Counted from the first letter of the stretch, positions 21,915-35,000 are shown. The stretch: 54,135 bases of DNA from Chlamydomonas sphaeroides (GCA_001662425.1 BDDC01000096.1:56264-110398); one strand, 5' to 3'. A program made the numbers and translations. The notes: generated by a model from the sequence alone, not told the origin.

Positions 21915-24900
21915 ATGCAGAACGATAATCAAACGTCCTTGTTCAAGGTCCCGACCGGTACGCCTCGCGCCCCTACGGGGGCGAGCCAACAAGCCAAGCC
22001 GCAGGCACCAAAGGACAGGACGTGGTCCACTGGCTCGCTGAGCAGATGACGGCAAGTATAACGCACTCCAGGTCTAGCGGGTACTTTGATGGCTCACGGC
22101 ACCTTCGCGCCATGTCACGATCAACGAACGCCCTCCCTAGCTGAAGCGGCTTGTCTGCAAACCTGCAGGACGTACCATCTGCAGCAGCCGCCCGGTCGCC
22201 GGAGGGATTCCTATCTCAGCTGCTCCCCGGCGTCCGCCTGCATATCATTGGCTTCATCGCCGATGACCCCGCCAGCGCCAACGATGTGCCCTGCAGCCTG
22301 CGGCTCGTGGACAAAGCCACGGCTGAGCTGCTACGTGGCCCGGAGCACACCACCATACACATATCCAAGCCCGTGCTTGCGCATGCTTTTGCGGCCAAGT
22401 GGGCCGCCCCGGGCTCCACGCGCACCCTGACGCTAACGCAGCGCCGCAAGCTGCTCAGCAGCACCGCGGCCAACGGCGTCGTGCCCAACCTGCGCCTGGC
22501 CGCCAAGGTCTCCGGCGTCGCGCTCGACTGGCAAACATTCGCAGCGGCCGCAGCGGCCGGGCAGCTGGATGCGTGCCGCTGGCTGCGGCGGCGCCGCTGC
22601 CCCTGGGGCCTGCGCGTCTTCACCGCCGCTGCCGGCAGCGGCCAGCTTGAGGTCTGCCGCTGGCTGCGGCGGCATCACTGCCCCGTAGCTTGCGACGACG
22701 AAGATCACACGGTCACCGGGGCCAACGCGTTTCCCTACATAGATGCGCCCCTGGAGGCCGCAGCCCGGGGCGGCCACCGGCACGTCTGCCAGTGGGTGGT
22801 GGACGAGGGCCTGGCCTCGCACTTCTGCGACGGCCTCATCGCGGCCGAGGCAGCCGCGGGTGCCGGGCATGGCGAGCTGGCGGCCTGGCTGCTGACGCTG
22901 CGCGACGACTTCGAGGACTGCGCCGCCTCGACCATCCTGGGCCGGGCCGCGGGCGCCTGCGACCTGCCGACGCTGCAGGCCCTGCACGCGCGGCTGCTCA
23001 AGCTGGCCGAGTCTAAGGGGGATACCTTTACTGAGGTAGCTGGGGCTGATGAGCAGTGGGCAGCATGTGGTCCCACGTGGCCAGTGGGGCCGCAGCGGCC
23101 TGGGCAGGCCGCTCTCCCGAGCGCCTGCACGTCACAGGCTAGTCCTCCAGGGTTGTGAGGCCTTGGCACCCCGCGTGCGGTAGTTAGGCCCAGCATTGCG
23201 GCGGGCTACTGTGCACTCGGCGCGCGGCAACGATGCGCCGTTCCGTCTGCCCTCGCCCGCCCGGACCCCAGGACTTTCTGGGGGAGGCGGCGGCCAGCAC
23301 CACGCCCGACTGGAAGGCCAAGGTGGAGTGGCTGCTGCAGGTACGGCACTGGATTGCTGGATGGGCTAATAAGCTGCATGGTGCTGCAAGGCTCTCGGGC
23401 CTGGACACATACCGCATAGAGTCGGGGACCTGGCCATGCTCGCCAGCTTCTGCTGGGCGTGCCACAAACTGCGCGTAGTCCCGTCCCCTGCAGCCAGCCA
23501 AGCAGTGGGTTCGCTCCCTGGCCGCACCTTGGCCGAACTTTGGATGTGCTTGGCTCCCCTCGCAGAGGCGCAACCCCTGGTCTGAGGCGGTGAGCGAGGC
23601 CTTCTTCGCAGCCCAGCTGCCCGACACGCTGGAGCGGCTGGCCTGGCTGCGGACACAGGGCTATGACCCACTGGCGAAGGACGGTGCTGCGGCGGCCGCG
23701 AAGGCCGGCAACGCGCCGGCGCTGGCGGCGCTGCTTGCCGAGGGCGGCGAGCTGACTGCTGGTGACGTCAGGCTCGCCCTCAAGGGGGCCGACGACGTGG
23801 ACATCATCAGGCTGCTGCGGGAGCACCCCAAGTACAAGGACCACAAGGAGCTGCAGGCAGGCCCAGGCCAGGATCACGCGGCGGGGCGCACCCCCAAGTC
23901 ACGCAGCCCCATCGGCACGGCATCACTTGCTGACAGCATCACCTGCCTGCCTGCCTGCGCGCCCTGCCTGCTTACCGGTACCTGCCTGCTCACCCGCTGT
24001 CCGGTCCCGCCTGCTGTCCTGCCCACGTACCATGTAGCTGCCCGGCCTTTCCACCTTCCTGGCCATGTTCATGACGCCGGAGGCGCTGCGCTACTTGCTG
24101 GATGCGTGCGGCGATGGGAAGCTGCAGTGGGGCGACAATGCGCCGTGGGACGTCGCCGCCCGCGCCGGCGGCGGCACGCAGCTGCTGGCTGAGCTGTTGG
24201 GCAAGTCGTGCATGGCCGCCACGAACAGCATGGGGCAGCTGCTGTCTGGTGTTGCATCTTCGGGCAGTGAGGAGCAGCTGGAGTGGGCGGCGGCGGCGTG
24301 CGGCATCGTGGAGGGGCAGGTGCGGGGACCATACGGGAGGCGGCGGGATGTGGGTCCAGCAGGAAAGGGTGGCGTGGCCTGGGCTGGGTGGGACGAGAGG
24401 GAATGGGTATGTGACACGGGATGCCCTTGGAGGCACCGAAGCTGCCGCAGCAGGACGGTTCACGTGATCGCAACGAATGATGGACGCAGAGGGGGCACCT
24501 GGCCCGTCGCACCGCCCACTCGCCCAGCGCACACGCCCGGCTGCCCTCCCGCACCCCGGCCCCTCAGGCCATGCCGCCCGGCCAGTGGCTCGCGGCCTAC
24601 GTTGCTGCGGCGCTCAGCGGCAACATGGGCGCGCTGCGCCTGCTGCGGCGCATGGGCGTGCCGTCCTTGATGGGGAGAACCGACCTGAACGTGGTGGCGG
24701 AGAGGCGGGCGCCGCCGGCTGTCGTGGAGTGGATTCAGCGCCACCGCTTCGGCCATGACGCCACCGATGACGAGGAGAGCGACGAGGAGGCGGAGGTTCT
24801 GAGCGAGCCGGAGCCGGAGGAGGAGAGCGGGTCCGAGGAGGGGGAGGAGGAGGAGGAAGAGGAGGAGGAGGAGGAGGAGGAGGAAGAGGATGGGGAGGGG

Positions 24901-24942
24901 AGCGAGGAGGAGGAGGGGAGCGGCGCGGACGAGAGGGATTGA
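21915..24942 (+). CDS. Ankyrin-repeat protein with F-box-like N-terminus, paralogue C
   Basis: Exons are 22169-23035, 23272-23340, 23566-23856, 24038-24319 and 24568-24942, plus a tentative first exon 21915-21947 (MQNDNQTSLFK) that matches the 11-codon, phase-0 first exon proposed for A. The total is about 638 residues. FLSQLLPGVRLHIIGFIADD followed by SLRLVDKATAELL is the F-box-like start. Ankyrin-type repeats include AAGQLDACRWLRRRRCPW, GSGQLEVCRWLRRHHC and GGHRHVCQWVVDEG. Exon 4 contains TLERLAWLRTQGYDP and KAGNAPALAALLAEGG. The intron at 23857-24037 splits what is one exon in A and B and appears to use a GC donor, so it looks like an intron gained in this copy or lost in the others. The last exon ends in a nearly uninterrupted Glu tract encoded by GAG/GAA triplets. 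Confidence 0.75.
24838..24927 (+). repeat. GAG/GAA-rich microsatellite coding for a poly-Glu tail
   Basis: Near-continuous GAG, GAA and GGG triplets encode the acidic C-terminus of paralogue C. Comparable but shorter acidic tails end paralogue B and, weakly, A. Confidence 0.7.
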
Positions 24943-25702
24943 GGGGACGAGAGCGGGTCCGAAGGGGTCGAGCCGGAGGTGGTGGTCAAGGGGCTGGGCG
25001 GCTCGCGGCTCGGCCTGCGCAGGTGACCCGGGCTGCCTCGTTGGCCGCCCAGCCGGCCGGCCACCCTCCGGCCGCGCCGGCTGCGGCGGCCCTGGCGCTG
25101 CCCTGCAGTCTGGCGCACCATGCTGCATGGTGGGGGGGGTGGCGCCAGCATGGCCGGTGAGCATGCACGTACTTGGGCCGTGCCGCGGTCGGTTGGAGCA
25201 GCCGCGGCGGCGGGGCTGAGCCGGTGCGGGGGTGAGCCGGAGGTCTTGCAGGGGCTGTTGTGTTGTTGTGCGGTGAGCTGTGCGGTCGGCTGCAGCTGCG
25301 GTTGAGCACCTGGCGGGGCTGGGGTTGGGGCGTTGGCGGCGGGCGGCATGTAGGTAGGGTGCGTAGCGGCGCTGGCACAGTAGTGTGCGCGTGGCTGGCA
25401 CTGGCGCGGCGTACGGACGTGGGGCTGGACGACTCTGCGGGAGCAGCTGGTGGGGCTCTGCCGCGTTTGGCCCGTTGGGGCGTCCGAGGCGAGGTGGAAC
25501 CGCAGGCGAGGCACTGCGCAGGGGCTGCCGGCGCAGCTGCGAGGATGCGGGCGTGCGCCGGCTGCTGCAGGGTTGGTGGTGGGGACGCTGTGGTCCAGTG
25601 CGGCCGCAGCATGCCAGCGTGGATGGCGGGCTGAGGGCGGCAGGTGCGGCGGCCGTGCAGCGATGCGTCGACGTGGGGGGCGGCACGGCTGGATGGCGTT
25701 GC

Positions 25703-25707
25703 TTACA
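25703..25707 (-). terminator. Candidate polyadenylation signal TGTAA for the giant Ala-rich gene
   Basis: TTACA on the plus strand gives TGTAA on the minus strand about 370 bases after the stop codon at 26075. Confidence 0.4.
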
Positions 25708-25757
25708 GGACCGTGCATGCGTACGTATCTACCGTGCATCCTCTGTATGTCTGATTA

Positions 25758-25762
25758 TGTAA
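25758..25762 (+). terminator. Candidate polyadenylation signal TGTAA for ankyrin gene C
   Basis: TGTAA occurs about 815 bases after the stop codon of paralogue C. If used, the transcript would overlap the end of the convergent gene's transcript by at least tens of bases. Confidence 0.35.
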
Positions 25763-26074
25763 GTGGCAGCAGCGCACCCAACTATCTACATGTGCATGGC
25801 TACTACTGGGCAAGCAGCCGCGCCCTTGACCTGCTATTCAGCGTGTGATGAAATCTCCTCGCTCTCCATTCGCAGCGAGGCCCGCGTCAGCAGTCGTGCG
25901 CGCAAACCTCAAGTGCCAATCCCTGACAGCCCCTCACTCGTTGCGAGCGCCCGCCTAGGCGCCCCGCTGTATGTGGCACCTCGCGTACGTCAACGCCCAA
26001 ACCTAACAGCTTCGCCCCAGCCATTCTGCAACCTCAACTAACGCTACTCTGCTCCTAAAGCAACATGCCCAGCC

Positions 26075-29000
26075 TTACTCCAGAGCCTCCTCCGCTAGCG
26101 CCGCCGCCACCTCCGCCGCGGACTCGGGCTCCGCGAACGGCGCCATGCCGCCCGACAGCCCCCGACCCTCCAGCGCCGCCGCCTCTGCCGCCAGAGCCGC
26201 GGCCGCCTCAGACACCCCGCTGCCGCCCTCCTCTTCTTCCAGCTCCTCTTCAATGGGAGCTGCCGGCCGCTCCACCACCTCCACCGCCTCCTCCACCGGC
26301 TCCCCAAGCGCCACCAGCGCCGCCGCGCCCGCCGCCTGCCTGCCCACCTCGCTCCACACCCCGCCCAGCGCCGCTACCCGGCACGCCACCTCCGCGGCCT
26401 CTCCGCTCAGCCCCGCCGCCCCCATCTCGCCCTCCATCTCCAGTTGCTCCATCATCTCTTCCTCCGCCACGGCGGGACCAGCCACCGCTCCCGTGCCCTC
26501 GGCGCCGGCCGCCGCCTGGCCTCCCAAGCCGCCGCCCACCTCCAGCACGGGCCCCGACAGCCCGTGCGACAGGCCGTGGCTCAAGCGGGCGCTCAACCGC
26601 CGCACCCGACGGCGCTGCGCCGAACACGCCTCCTCCGCCGAGCCCAAGCCGGCGCCGCAGGTATCAACACTCGGGCCGTCACCGCCCGGCGGTGGAGCGC
26701 CCTGCGCCGCCGCCTCCTCCGCCGCCACCGCCGCCGTCGCCGCCGCCGCGTCCTCCTCCGCCAGAAGCACGCTCTCCATGACAATCTCCAGTGGGGACAC
26801 GGGCCGGGCCGGCGCGGGCGTCGACGAGCGCCCTGGTGCTCCGGTGGGGGGCTCGGGCTCGGCCGGGGCCAGCGCCGTGGGCATGAGCAGCGTGGGCAGG
26901 ACCTCCTCGGCCTCCACCTGCAGGCGGGGGCGGGAGGCATGGGTCCGGTGATAGGGGGCACGGGTCAGGCACAGGGCAGGGATTCACGCGGGCCGCGTTG
27001 CGAAACGCCACCGGGCGGCAGCAAGGCCGCGGCACATTGTGGCCGCCCGAGGTAAGGGCCCCCTCTGCCTCTCGCTGGGCTCGCCTGCATCTCCACTTCT
27101 GCGCGAATGGCCAGCGCCTCCACCTGCGTACCACACCCGGGGAGGGCAGAGGGAGCGCACACGCCTTGCGCCAAGGCTGAAAGGCCGCTCCTCCTGGCCC
27201 CCACAGCACCAGGTCCCTCGCCCCGCCAGGCCCCCACCTCACCAGGCCCCTCGAACGGCCTGCATCTTGCACCACTGCCCCACTGGCCCACTGGCCCACT
27301 GGCCCGCACCTGCTCCACCGCCTCCAGCACCGGCTCCCCCAGAGCCACGAGGCTGGCGGCGGTGGCCACCTCGGCCGCCGCACGGTCGTGGGCCGCCATC
27401 AGCGCCGCGGGCACTCCCACCGGCAGCACGGGCGGCGTGGGGTCGGCGGTGTGCTCGCTCACGCCGCCTGCGGGGCCAGCGGGCGCGGACGCAGCAGGGA
27501 TGGTGGGGTGGGGCACGTGCCGGCGCACGCAGTGCGGCAATCACCGGGGGGTCTGGACGTGGAACAGGCCAACGCGTGCAACTGTGCCGTCGGCACATTG
27601 CGGCAAGCATTGGGAAAGCTGAGCACGGAGCAAGCTAGGCGTGGAACAAGCCAACGCGTGCAGCAATGCCGAGGGCTGCCTGGATCCTGCGCCGGCTGCC
27701 ATGGTCCAGAGAGCCGCCCTTCTCCCGGCTCCAAGAAACCGCTACACATGCAGCCGGCGCCCTGGTCATGACGCCACCACGTACCACGTCCCTTGCACCC
27801 CCTGCTACCATGCTTGCTTCAAAAAAAGCCCTGGTCTGCGGTGCGGCGCTACCCCAACCTTCCTCCTCACCATGCAACTGGCAGTCGACTGCCATCATGT
27901 GCTGGTGCCGAGGGCTGGGCGGCACGAAGCGTACTCCGCTGCTGCGCCGCCGCCGCATGCTGCCGCCGCCGCCAAGCCCAGCGAACGAGCCACTGCCGCC
28001 GACGTCGCTACCGGGGCCGCCGGGGCCGCCACCGCCAAAGGTCCCCTCGTCGTTGACGATGTGCAGCGGCGCTAAATAGCCGCTGCGGCCGCTGACGCTG
28101 CTAGCGGCGCCGCCACTGACAGTCCGCAGGAAGGCGCGCACGGAGCTGACGCCGCTGCCGGCGGCGCCGCTGTCCATCGGCGCCGCCGCCGTGTCAAACG
28201 GCCCGCCGACCAGGTCGCTCACGCCGCCGGCCCCATCGCCGCCGCCACCTCCTTCGCTGCTGTCCTCGCCCTCGGGCTCCTCCTCGCCCAGCCGCTCAAG
28301 CAGGAGACTGCCGCCGTAGCTGCTGCCTCCCCAGGTGCTGACGTTGCTGCCGCTGCTGACGGCGGCGGCGCTGCGCAGCACCGCGACGGGACCGCCGCCT
28401 GCGCCGCTGGCTTCGTCACCGGCGCCGCTGTCGAGGCTGCGCCGGTCGAGCGACCGGCGCGCAAAGCTGTCGCCCGTGGACGGCGTCAACGTGGGCCCAG
28501 GGCTGCCGGCGGCGGCGACGCTGCTGCCGCTGCTGCTGCCGCTGGGGTCGCTGCGGCGGCGCGGCACGCGAACGCCAGCCATCTCCCGGAACGCCGCCAC
28601 CTGTTCCTCAAAGCTGTACACGCCGCCGCAATTGCCGCCGCCGCCGCCATCCCCAACATCACCGACCGCCGCCGCCGCCAGCCCAGCGAGCGCCGCATCG
28701 CCGCTGCCGCCGTCGCCGCCGTCGGCCTCGTCCTCGCTCGTGCCGCTGCTGACGCCGGGGTCGACCACCTCGCCGCTGCGCTCCGGTACGGCGATGCGCA
28801 CGTGCTTGGCGGCGCCGCCGCTGGACAGGCCGCTGCTGTGGCGGCGTACGGCGGACCGCGGGCCGCCGCCGCCGGGGCCGGGGCTGACAGAGCGGGCGCT
28901 GGCGCCGGGGCTTAGGTCGCCGCTGAGCCGGTCACGGAGGCCCGGGCTCCGGCTGCGGCCGATTACCACTGGCGCTGACGACGACAGCGGCGGCGGCGTG

Positions 29001-32000
29001 GTTGCGCCGCCGGTGCCGGCGAAGAAGGGGCTGTCGCCGTCGCCGCCGGCGTCTTCGTCCTCGTCCTCCTCGTCTTCCTCGTCCTCCTCAAGCGGCACGT
29101 CGACGAATACGTCCGAGGAAGCGCCAGACGTCGCCGGCACCATCCGGCCGCCGCCGCCGCCGCCGCCTGCCCGACCCGGGCGCCGGCGCCATCGGCCACC
29201 GCCGCCATGGCGCTGGTCAACGCCGCCAACGGCGATTTCGGCGCCGGCGACGTCCACATCGGCAGTGTCATCGTCGCTCTCGTAACCGCCCGCCTCACAC
29301 GCCAGCTCCTGAGCCGCGGCCGCCGCCGCCGCGGCGGCGGCCGCCGCGACAACGTCGCGGCCTTGGCCGATGGTGTCTCCGCACTCGTCCTCCGTGACGT
29401 CGGGCGGAGTGTGGAAGGCGCCGCTGTCGTCGCCGTACAGGCTGCTGGCGGCGCCGACGGCGGCGCCGCCAGCGTCCTCAAACTCGGCGGCGCCGCGGTC
29501 GCTGGCGGCGCCGTCAGACAGGTCCTCGGGCACGTCAAGCGGGAATGACCGCACCCGGGCCGGGCCGCCGGCACTGGCGGCGCCGCCAGCGCCACCTGCC
29601 TCGTCGCCACCGCCGCCGCCAGGCATGTCCGGCGCCGGGGTGTCCGCGTGGGCGGCGAAGGCGCTGGGGGCGCGCAGAGCCGCCACCGATGTGTCCGGCT
29701 GCTGCTCCTCCTCGGCCTCCATGTGCGATGGCAGGCCCTCCTTGGCGGTGGCCGTGGGGCCCGAGCAGCTAGCCGCTGAGGCAACCATCTCGGACAGGCT
29801 GGGGAAGGTGGGGAGAGAGGTAGCGGCGGCGCCGCCAGCCGCCACGGCAGGGCCCACGCCGGCGGCCGCGGCGGTAGCCTGCGCCGCCGGCGACGCAAAG
29901 CCGTGCGGCGGCGGCCGCCGCTGCGACGGTGGAAGGTCGATGGGCGTGAAGGTGGCGGTGCCGCCGCCGCCGCCGCCACCGCATGGGTACGGCACGCCCT
30001 CCGTGACAGGGAGCAGCGGGTCCGAACCAAAGCCGGTCAGCGGCGGCGGCCTGCCGCCGACGCCGACGCCCACCGTCACCGTCATCGAGCACTCCATGTC
30101 CGCCCAGCGCACGCTGCGAGCCGGCGAAAGCGGTGCCGCCGGGGCCGTCAGCGAACTGGCGCGACGGATGCAGGAGCTGAGGCGGCTAAAGGTGGGGCTA
30201 CCACCGCCGGCCGCCGCCGACGGTGAGTCCGGAACCTCGGCCGCCGCTGCCGCCGCCATCGGCGCCGTCGGCGCGCCGGGGCCGTGCTCGCGCTCCTTGC
30301 GGGCTCCCGCTCCCACCGACTCGACGCTCGACAGCGCGTTGACCCGGTCAGCGCTGTGCCGCACAGTCACTGCCGTACGCGCGGCATCCGGTACGGCAAG
30401 CCCGGCGTAGTGCAGGCCGCCGGCGGCGGCGGCGCTAGCGGCAACATCGCCGTGGAGCGCCGCCGTGGCCGCGGTGACAGCATCAGGCGGCGGCGCCGCG
30501 ACCGGCAGAGCCGCCGCCGCCGCCGCCACCATGTCGACGCCGCCACCGGCGCCGCTGCCGACGCCGGAGGACGTCGCGATCCTCTCCGCCGCCGTATGCT
30601 CCGCCACCAGCGCCGCCGCCATGCTAGCGGCGACAGGCCGAGGCAGCGCAGTCAGCTCAGCAGCCGCCTGTGCAGCCTCCGCCTCAGCCTCAGCGTTGGC
30701 GGCAGCACCCGCGGCCGTCAACGGTGGCGGCGCCGCCGGCGGCATGACGCCCGTCGCCGCCGCCACAGCCTGCAGCGTCGCCGCCATACCCGCCGCCGCC
30801 GCATGCGCCACGTCCATCTCTCGGGCCGCTGGCGGCGGCGCCGCCGCCGGGGCCCTCGCCGGCCGTGGCGGCGCCGACGGCGCCGTCAGCGACGGCGACG
30901 CCAGGTCTAGCAGTTCCGCCATCTGGGGCTCAGGGCGCAGGTCACTGGGCGTGTGGGCGGCACTCGCGTCGACGGCGGCGGCGGCGCCGAGGGCCACCTC
31001 CGCCAGCAGCGCCGCGGTGCGCACCGGCAGGCCGGCGGCGGCGGTGGCGCCGCCGCCATGGCCGTGCCCACGTCCGTGCTCGGCAGCGTGCAGCCCCCCT
31101 GCGGGTGCGGGGGTCCGGTTTGGAAAGCGCGCGTGTGACGTCATGCCTGAGACACGGACCGCCGCCAAGGCACGCAGCCTCACAACCGCCACGCCCCACC
31201 GCTTGGCTTCAATGCTAGGCCCAGTGCGACGCTGGCGCATCGCACTCGGACGCCATGCGTGCCCTCCCGCCCGCGCCCCCACGGCTCCCCAGGACTCGCC
31301 TGCCGCAGCGGCCGCAGTCGCCAGGTGGCTCCTCCGCGCCTCGTCCTGCGAGCCACGGGCTACGTCGGGCGCCTGCGGTGCGGGGCCGCGCGGGCCGGCG
31401 CCTGCAAGCGTGCGGGATCGGGCGCGGGAAGGGGCACATGTTGCACACAGCTGGTCCCTCGCAACACTCACACGACACCCCCGTCGGGCTCGAACACCCT
31501 AACCGCGCATGGTAACGCAGGCCACTCGCCGCCCCACCCCAGCCATGTGTACGCCACGTACCCTTGAACCTTGCCAGCACCCCCACTGGCCCACCTGCCG
31601 CCGCCCGGGCCTCCGCCGCGCGGTCGCCCGACCTGGCGGCCGTGGCGGCGCTGCGCCCGGTCGCCGCCGGCGCCGCCGCCACGCTGTAGCTCGAGTCCTC
31701 CTCATCCTCGGCACCGCCTCCAGCGCTGGCGGCGGCGCCGTCGTACGCCGACGCGCCGGCGTCAGCGGCGCTGCTGCTGCCGCTGCCGATGATGCCTCCG
31801 CCGCCACCGCCCTTGAAGCCCTCTTCCTCGTCGGGTGGCGGCGGCGTCGGCTGGCGGCGCGTCACTGGGTGCGGGTGTGGGTGCGGCGGCGCAGCGCCCT
31901 CTAGCGCTGAGTCCCGGTCCACGGCGGCATCTGGCGAAGAAGTTGGGAGTGACAGGGCGTCAGGCGGCGGCCCACTTGGTGTGTGACGGGTAGGGACCAT

Positions 32001-35000
32001 GGGCAGTCGGCTGCTTCCCCAGCTACGCCTAGGGTTGCCAACCTCAACAAACTTGTCGACATCTTCACCTTTAAGTCAGGGACTTTGGTGTTCCAAGGAA
32101 CATTGGCAACCGTAGCTATGGCCGATTACCCCAAGCCCTTCCACATCACCCCTCGACTGCCCCCAACCCGCTGTGCTGCCAGCTCCAACCCCAGCTGCCC
32201 CCTGCCGAGCCCCTCCCCGCGCCTCACTGCAGCCCGTGGCGGCCCAAGCCACGCCCCCCTTCCCTCCCTCACCACCCCCTGCTCAGCACCCTCCAGCCGT
32301 CTCGTTCCTCGCTCCCCGCCTCCTACACCCGAGTTCGCTGCCAGCTCCCCCTTGTCCAGCCCCTGCCCCTTGCCCCACGTCGCTGGCCTCGCTCCCTGCC
32401 GCCTGATCTCTCCCAACCCCTTCCACCCCTCTGACCTCCTTACCAGGGTGCGCCGCCAGCTCCGCCAGCTCCGCCGCCCGCCCCACGCTCTGGCCGCAGT
32501 GCACCAGCGCAGCAGCCACGGCGGCGGCGCGCGCGGCCTCGGCATGGACCGCGGCCTGTGGAGTGCGTGGGGGGGGGGGCGCGTGGGAGGGAGCCCGGGG
32601 CAGAGGCGCAGAGGGGCCCCCGCCCAGAGGGCCCCACCGACCAGGCCGGCACGGAGCCGCCACCCCTGCTCCCCCCGCCTGCTCCCCTTCCCCCCCCACC
32701 ACCGGGGGCCCCCACCACTACCGGGGGCCCCCACCACCACCGGCGGCCCCCACCAGGCCGTCACCCTGCCCCGCGCCCCTGGCCCCTGCCCCCCCTGCTC
32801 CGATGGCCCCTGACCCCTGACCAGCCGCACCTGCTGCGCCGCCGCTACCGCCGCCAGCGGCACCACCTGCCCGCCCATCGCTGCCAGCTCGCCGCCAACG
32901 CCGCCGCCGCTGACTCCGGCCTGCAGGGCGGCCGGCGCCGCCGGAGCGTCGGCGGCGCCGTGGCCCAGGGCCGCAGCGCTCAGCTCGGCGGCGGGGCTCA
33001 CACCGTGGCCAGTCAGCAGGGGTCCAGTGGCGGTAACGGCTGCGCCGCCGGCTGCTGCTGGCATGGTGAAGCTGAAGCCCAGGATGGGGAAGTCGGCGGC
33101 TCGCTCCGCATCCAGGGAGGAGGGCGCCAGGGAGACGGCCGAGTCGGACACTGCGAGGCGCGGGGGCGTTGGGGGACGGGGGCCAGGCATCGTTGGGCCG
33201 CCGGGCGGCAGAAGCGCGCAACGGCGGCCAATCGGCGGCTCTGCAGCGGCTGCGGTTTGTTGGGCCAAGGCGCAGGCGCTGCGGCCACGGCTTGACAGCC
33301 TGCCTGCAGCAGCGCCACCCGGTAGCGTCACTAGCACCACATCGCAGCGCAGCGTCCCAGCAGCGCAGCAGCGGCTGCGAGCTGCTTGAGAGTCAAGGCA
33401 GCGGTATGACATTGCACGCCTTGTGTGCTACTGCTTTGCAATATGTGCAGGAGCTTCCCAACACTTTTGCCCACGACGGGCTTCCTCTGCATACGTCATC
33501 CCAAAGAACTGTGCAACCCTAGGCGCTGCCCTCGCACACCTGGCGCCGCGGGCTTGTAGCCCCTGTCGCGCAGCTCCTGCAGAATCGGCGCCCAGCCGCC
33601 GCCCGCGGCGCCGTTGGCGCCGATGATTGGCGCGCCGCCGCCGGCAGCGGTCACGCCGCCAGCGACGAGGTCGGCAGCCGCTGGCGGCATTCCGCCGCCT
33701 CCGCCTCCGCCGCCTCCGCCGATCTCGGCTGCTGCCGTCCAGGCGGAGGAGGTCACAAAAGATAGCGGCGAGGGAGGGGCCGGGGCCGCGTCGTCATCAG
33801 GGCCGGCGGCGGCGGCCGCGGCGGCCGCCGCGGCCACGGCAGCGGAGACGGCACCGCCGACGCCGGCGCGCGGGCTGCGTGGCGGCAGCGGCAGGCGCAT
33901 GCCCGGCGGCTCGTGCTGCCGCCGGCCGCCGCGGCGCGCAGAGTCGAAATCCACGGTGCCTGGAGGAGAGGGCCGCAGGACTTGTTCTCATTGGCAGCGA
34001 TCGTGCAAGCCACGAGTGAGCGCGCAGGCGTAGGGCGGCGCGACGAAGCGCTCCCTTGGGCCGCGGCACCTTCCCGGACAAGACCCATATTGCTTGCAGG
34101 CGTTGCCGGCGGCTGCCTTCCGCGCTAGCACATCTCCCGTGTGCTGCACAACATCCTCTACCCGCACAGCGCCCGTCAGCCCTGCCCCCACACATGGACG
34201 CCCCACCTCTAGGGTCCAGCGCCGCCTCCGCGATGTTGGCCGCCCGCGGCACGCTCTCGCCGCAGTGCACCAGCGCGCCCGCCGTGGCCGCCGCCGCAGC
34301 CACCGTGTCGTACATGCCGTACAGCTGCTGTACGGCGCCCGCCGGGCCAAGCGCCTCCTCCACGGCGGGCTGCTGCCGATGTTGCGGGGGCGGCGGAGGC
34401 AGCGTTGTGGCCTGGGGCTGGCTGGCAACCTCCTCGGGGGTACGAACCTCCTCGGGCGCGCCGCCGTTGTCGCCATCGTCGCCGTCGATGTCGTCGTGGC
34501 CGAGCGGCCGGTGTTGTTGAGGATGATGGGGTGACTCGAGACTTTCCGGCAGCTCTGCGTTGCGGCAGGCGAGGCAATGGGCGCGCGTGTCGGCTGAAAG
34601 CGCACGAGGGCTTACTCGCTTCGCGCAGGCGGAGGCGACGCCCTGCCCTGCCCTGCCCTGCCCGCACCTGGCTGCAGCTGCTGCGACGGCTGGGGCAGCG
34701 CGGGCGTAGCTGGCGTGTGGAGGTGATGCGGCGTCTCTTGCGGCGGCCGGATGTCCTGCAGCGTGAACTGCAGCTCGCAGCTGTCGCCAATGAGGAAGGT
34801 GGGCAGCGACTGCGGCGGCTCGGGGGGCGCCGGCATTGGGCTGCTGCTGCTGCTCCTGCCGTGGTCGTGGGAGCTGTCTGTGGCAAGGGGCCGGTGCTGG
34901 GGCATCGCGACGCCTGCGAGACGAGGCGGGAGGGCAGGGGGAGGGCGCGGTGAGCAAGCGACGGGCTTGCGCTCGGCACGCGCCCCAACAGCTTGAGGCC

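Larger units (their letters stand above)
24943..26074. other. Convergent 3' region between ankyrin gene C and the giant Ala-rich gene
   Basis: About 1.1 kb of G-rich plus-strand sequence separates two stop codons that face each other. It should hold both 3' UTRs. Opposite-strand TGTAA signals lie only about 50 bases apart. No exon was recognised. Confidence 0.5.

Noticed and set aside
23101..23270. Continuation of ankyrin C exon 2 past 23035 as coding
   Set aside because: The frame does run on to 23158, but the donor after ACT GAG and the acceptor before the conserved 69-base exon match genes A and B.
24460..25739. Long minus-strand frames opposite the acidic tail of ankyrin gene C
   Set aside because: Poly-Ser/Pro content is the mirror of the GAG/GAA repeat and the G-rich 3' UTR; no splice or family support.
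28335..31502. Several long plus-strand frames (300-350 codons) opposite the giant Ala-rich gene
   Set aside because: They are antisense to exon 8, with Ala/Pro/Arg content expected from GC-rich codons. The minus-strand exon chain is in phase over eleven exons.
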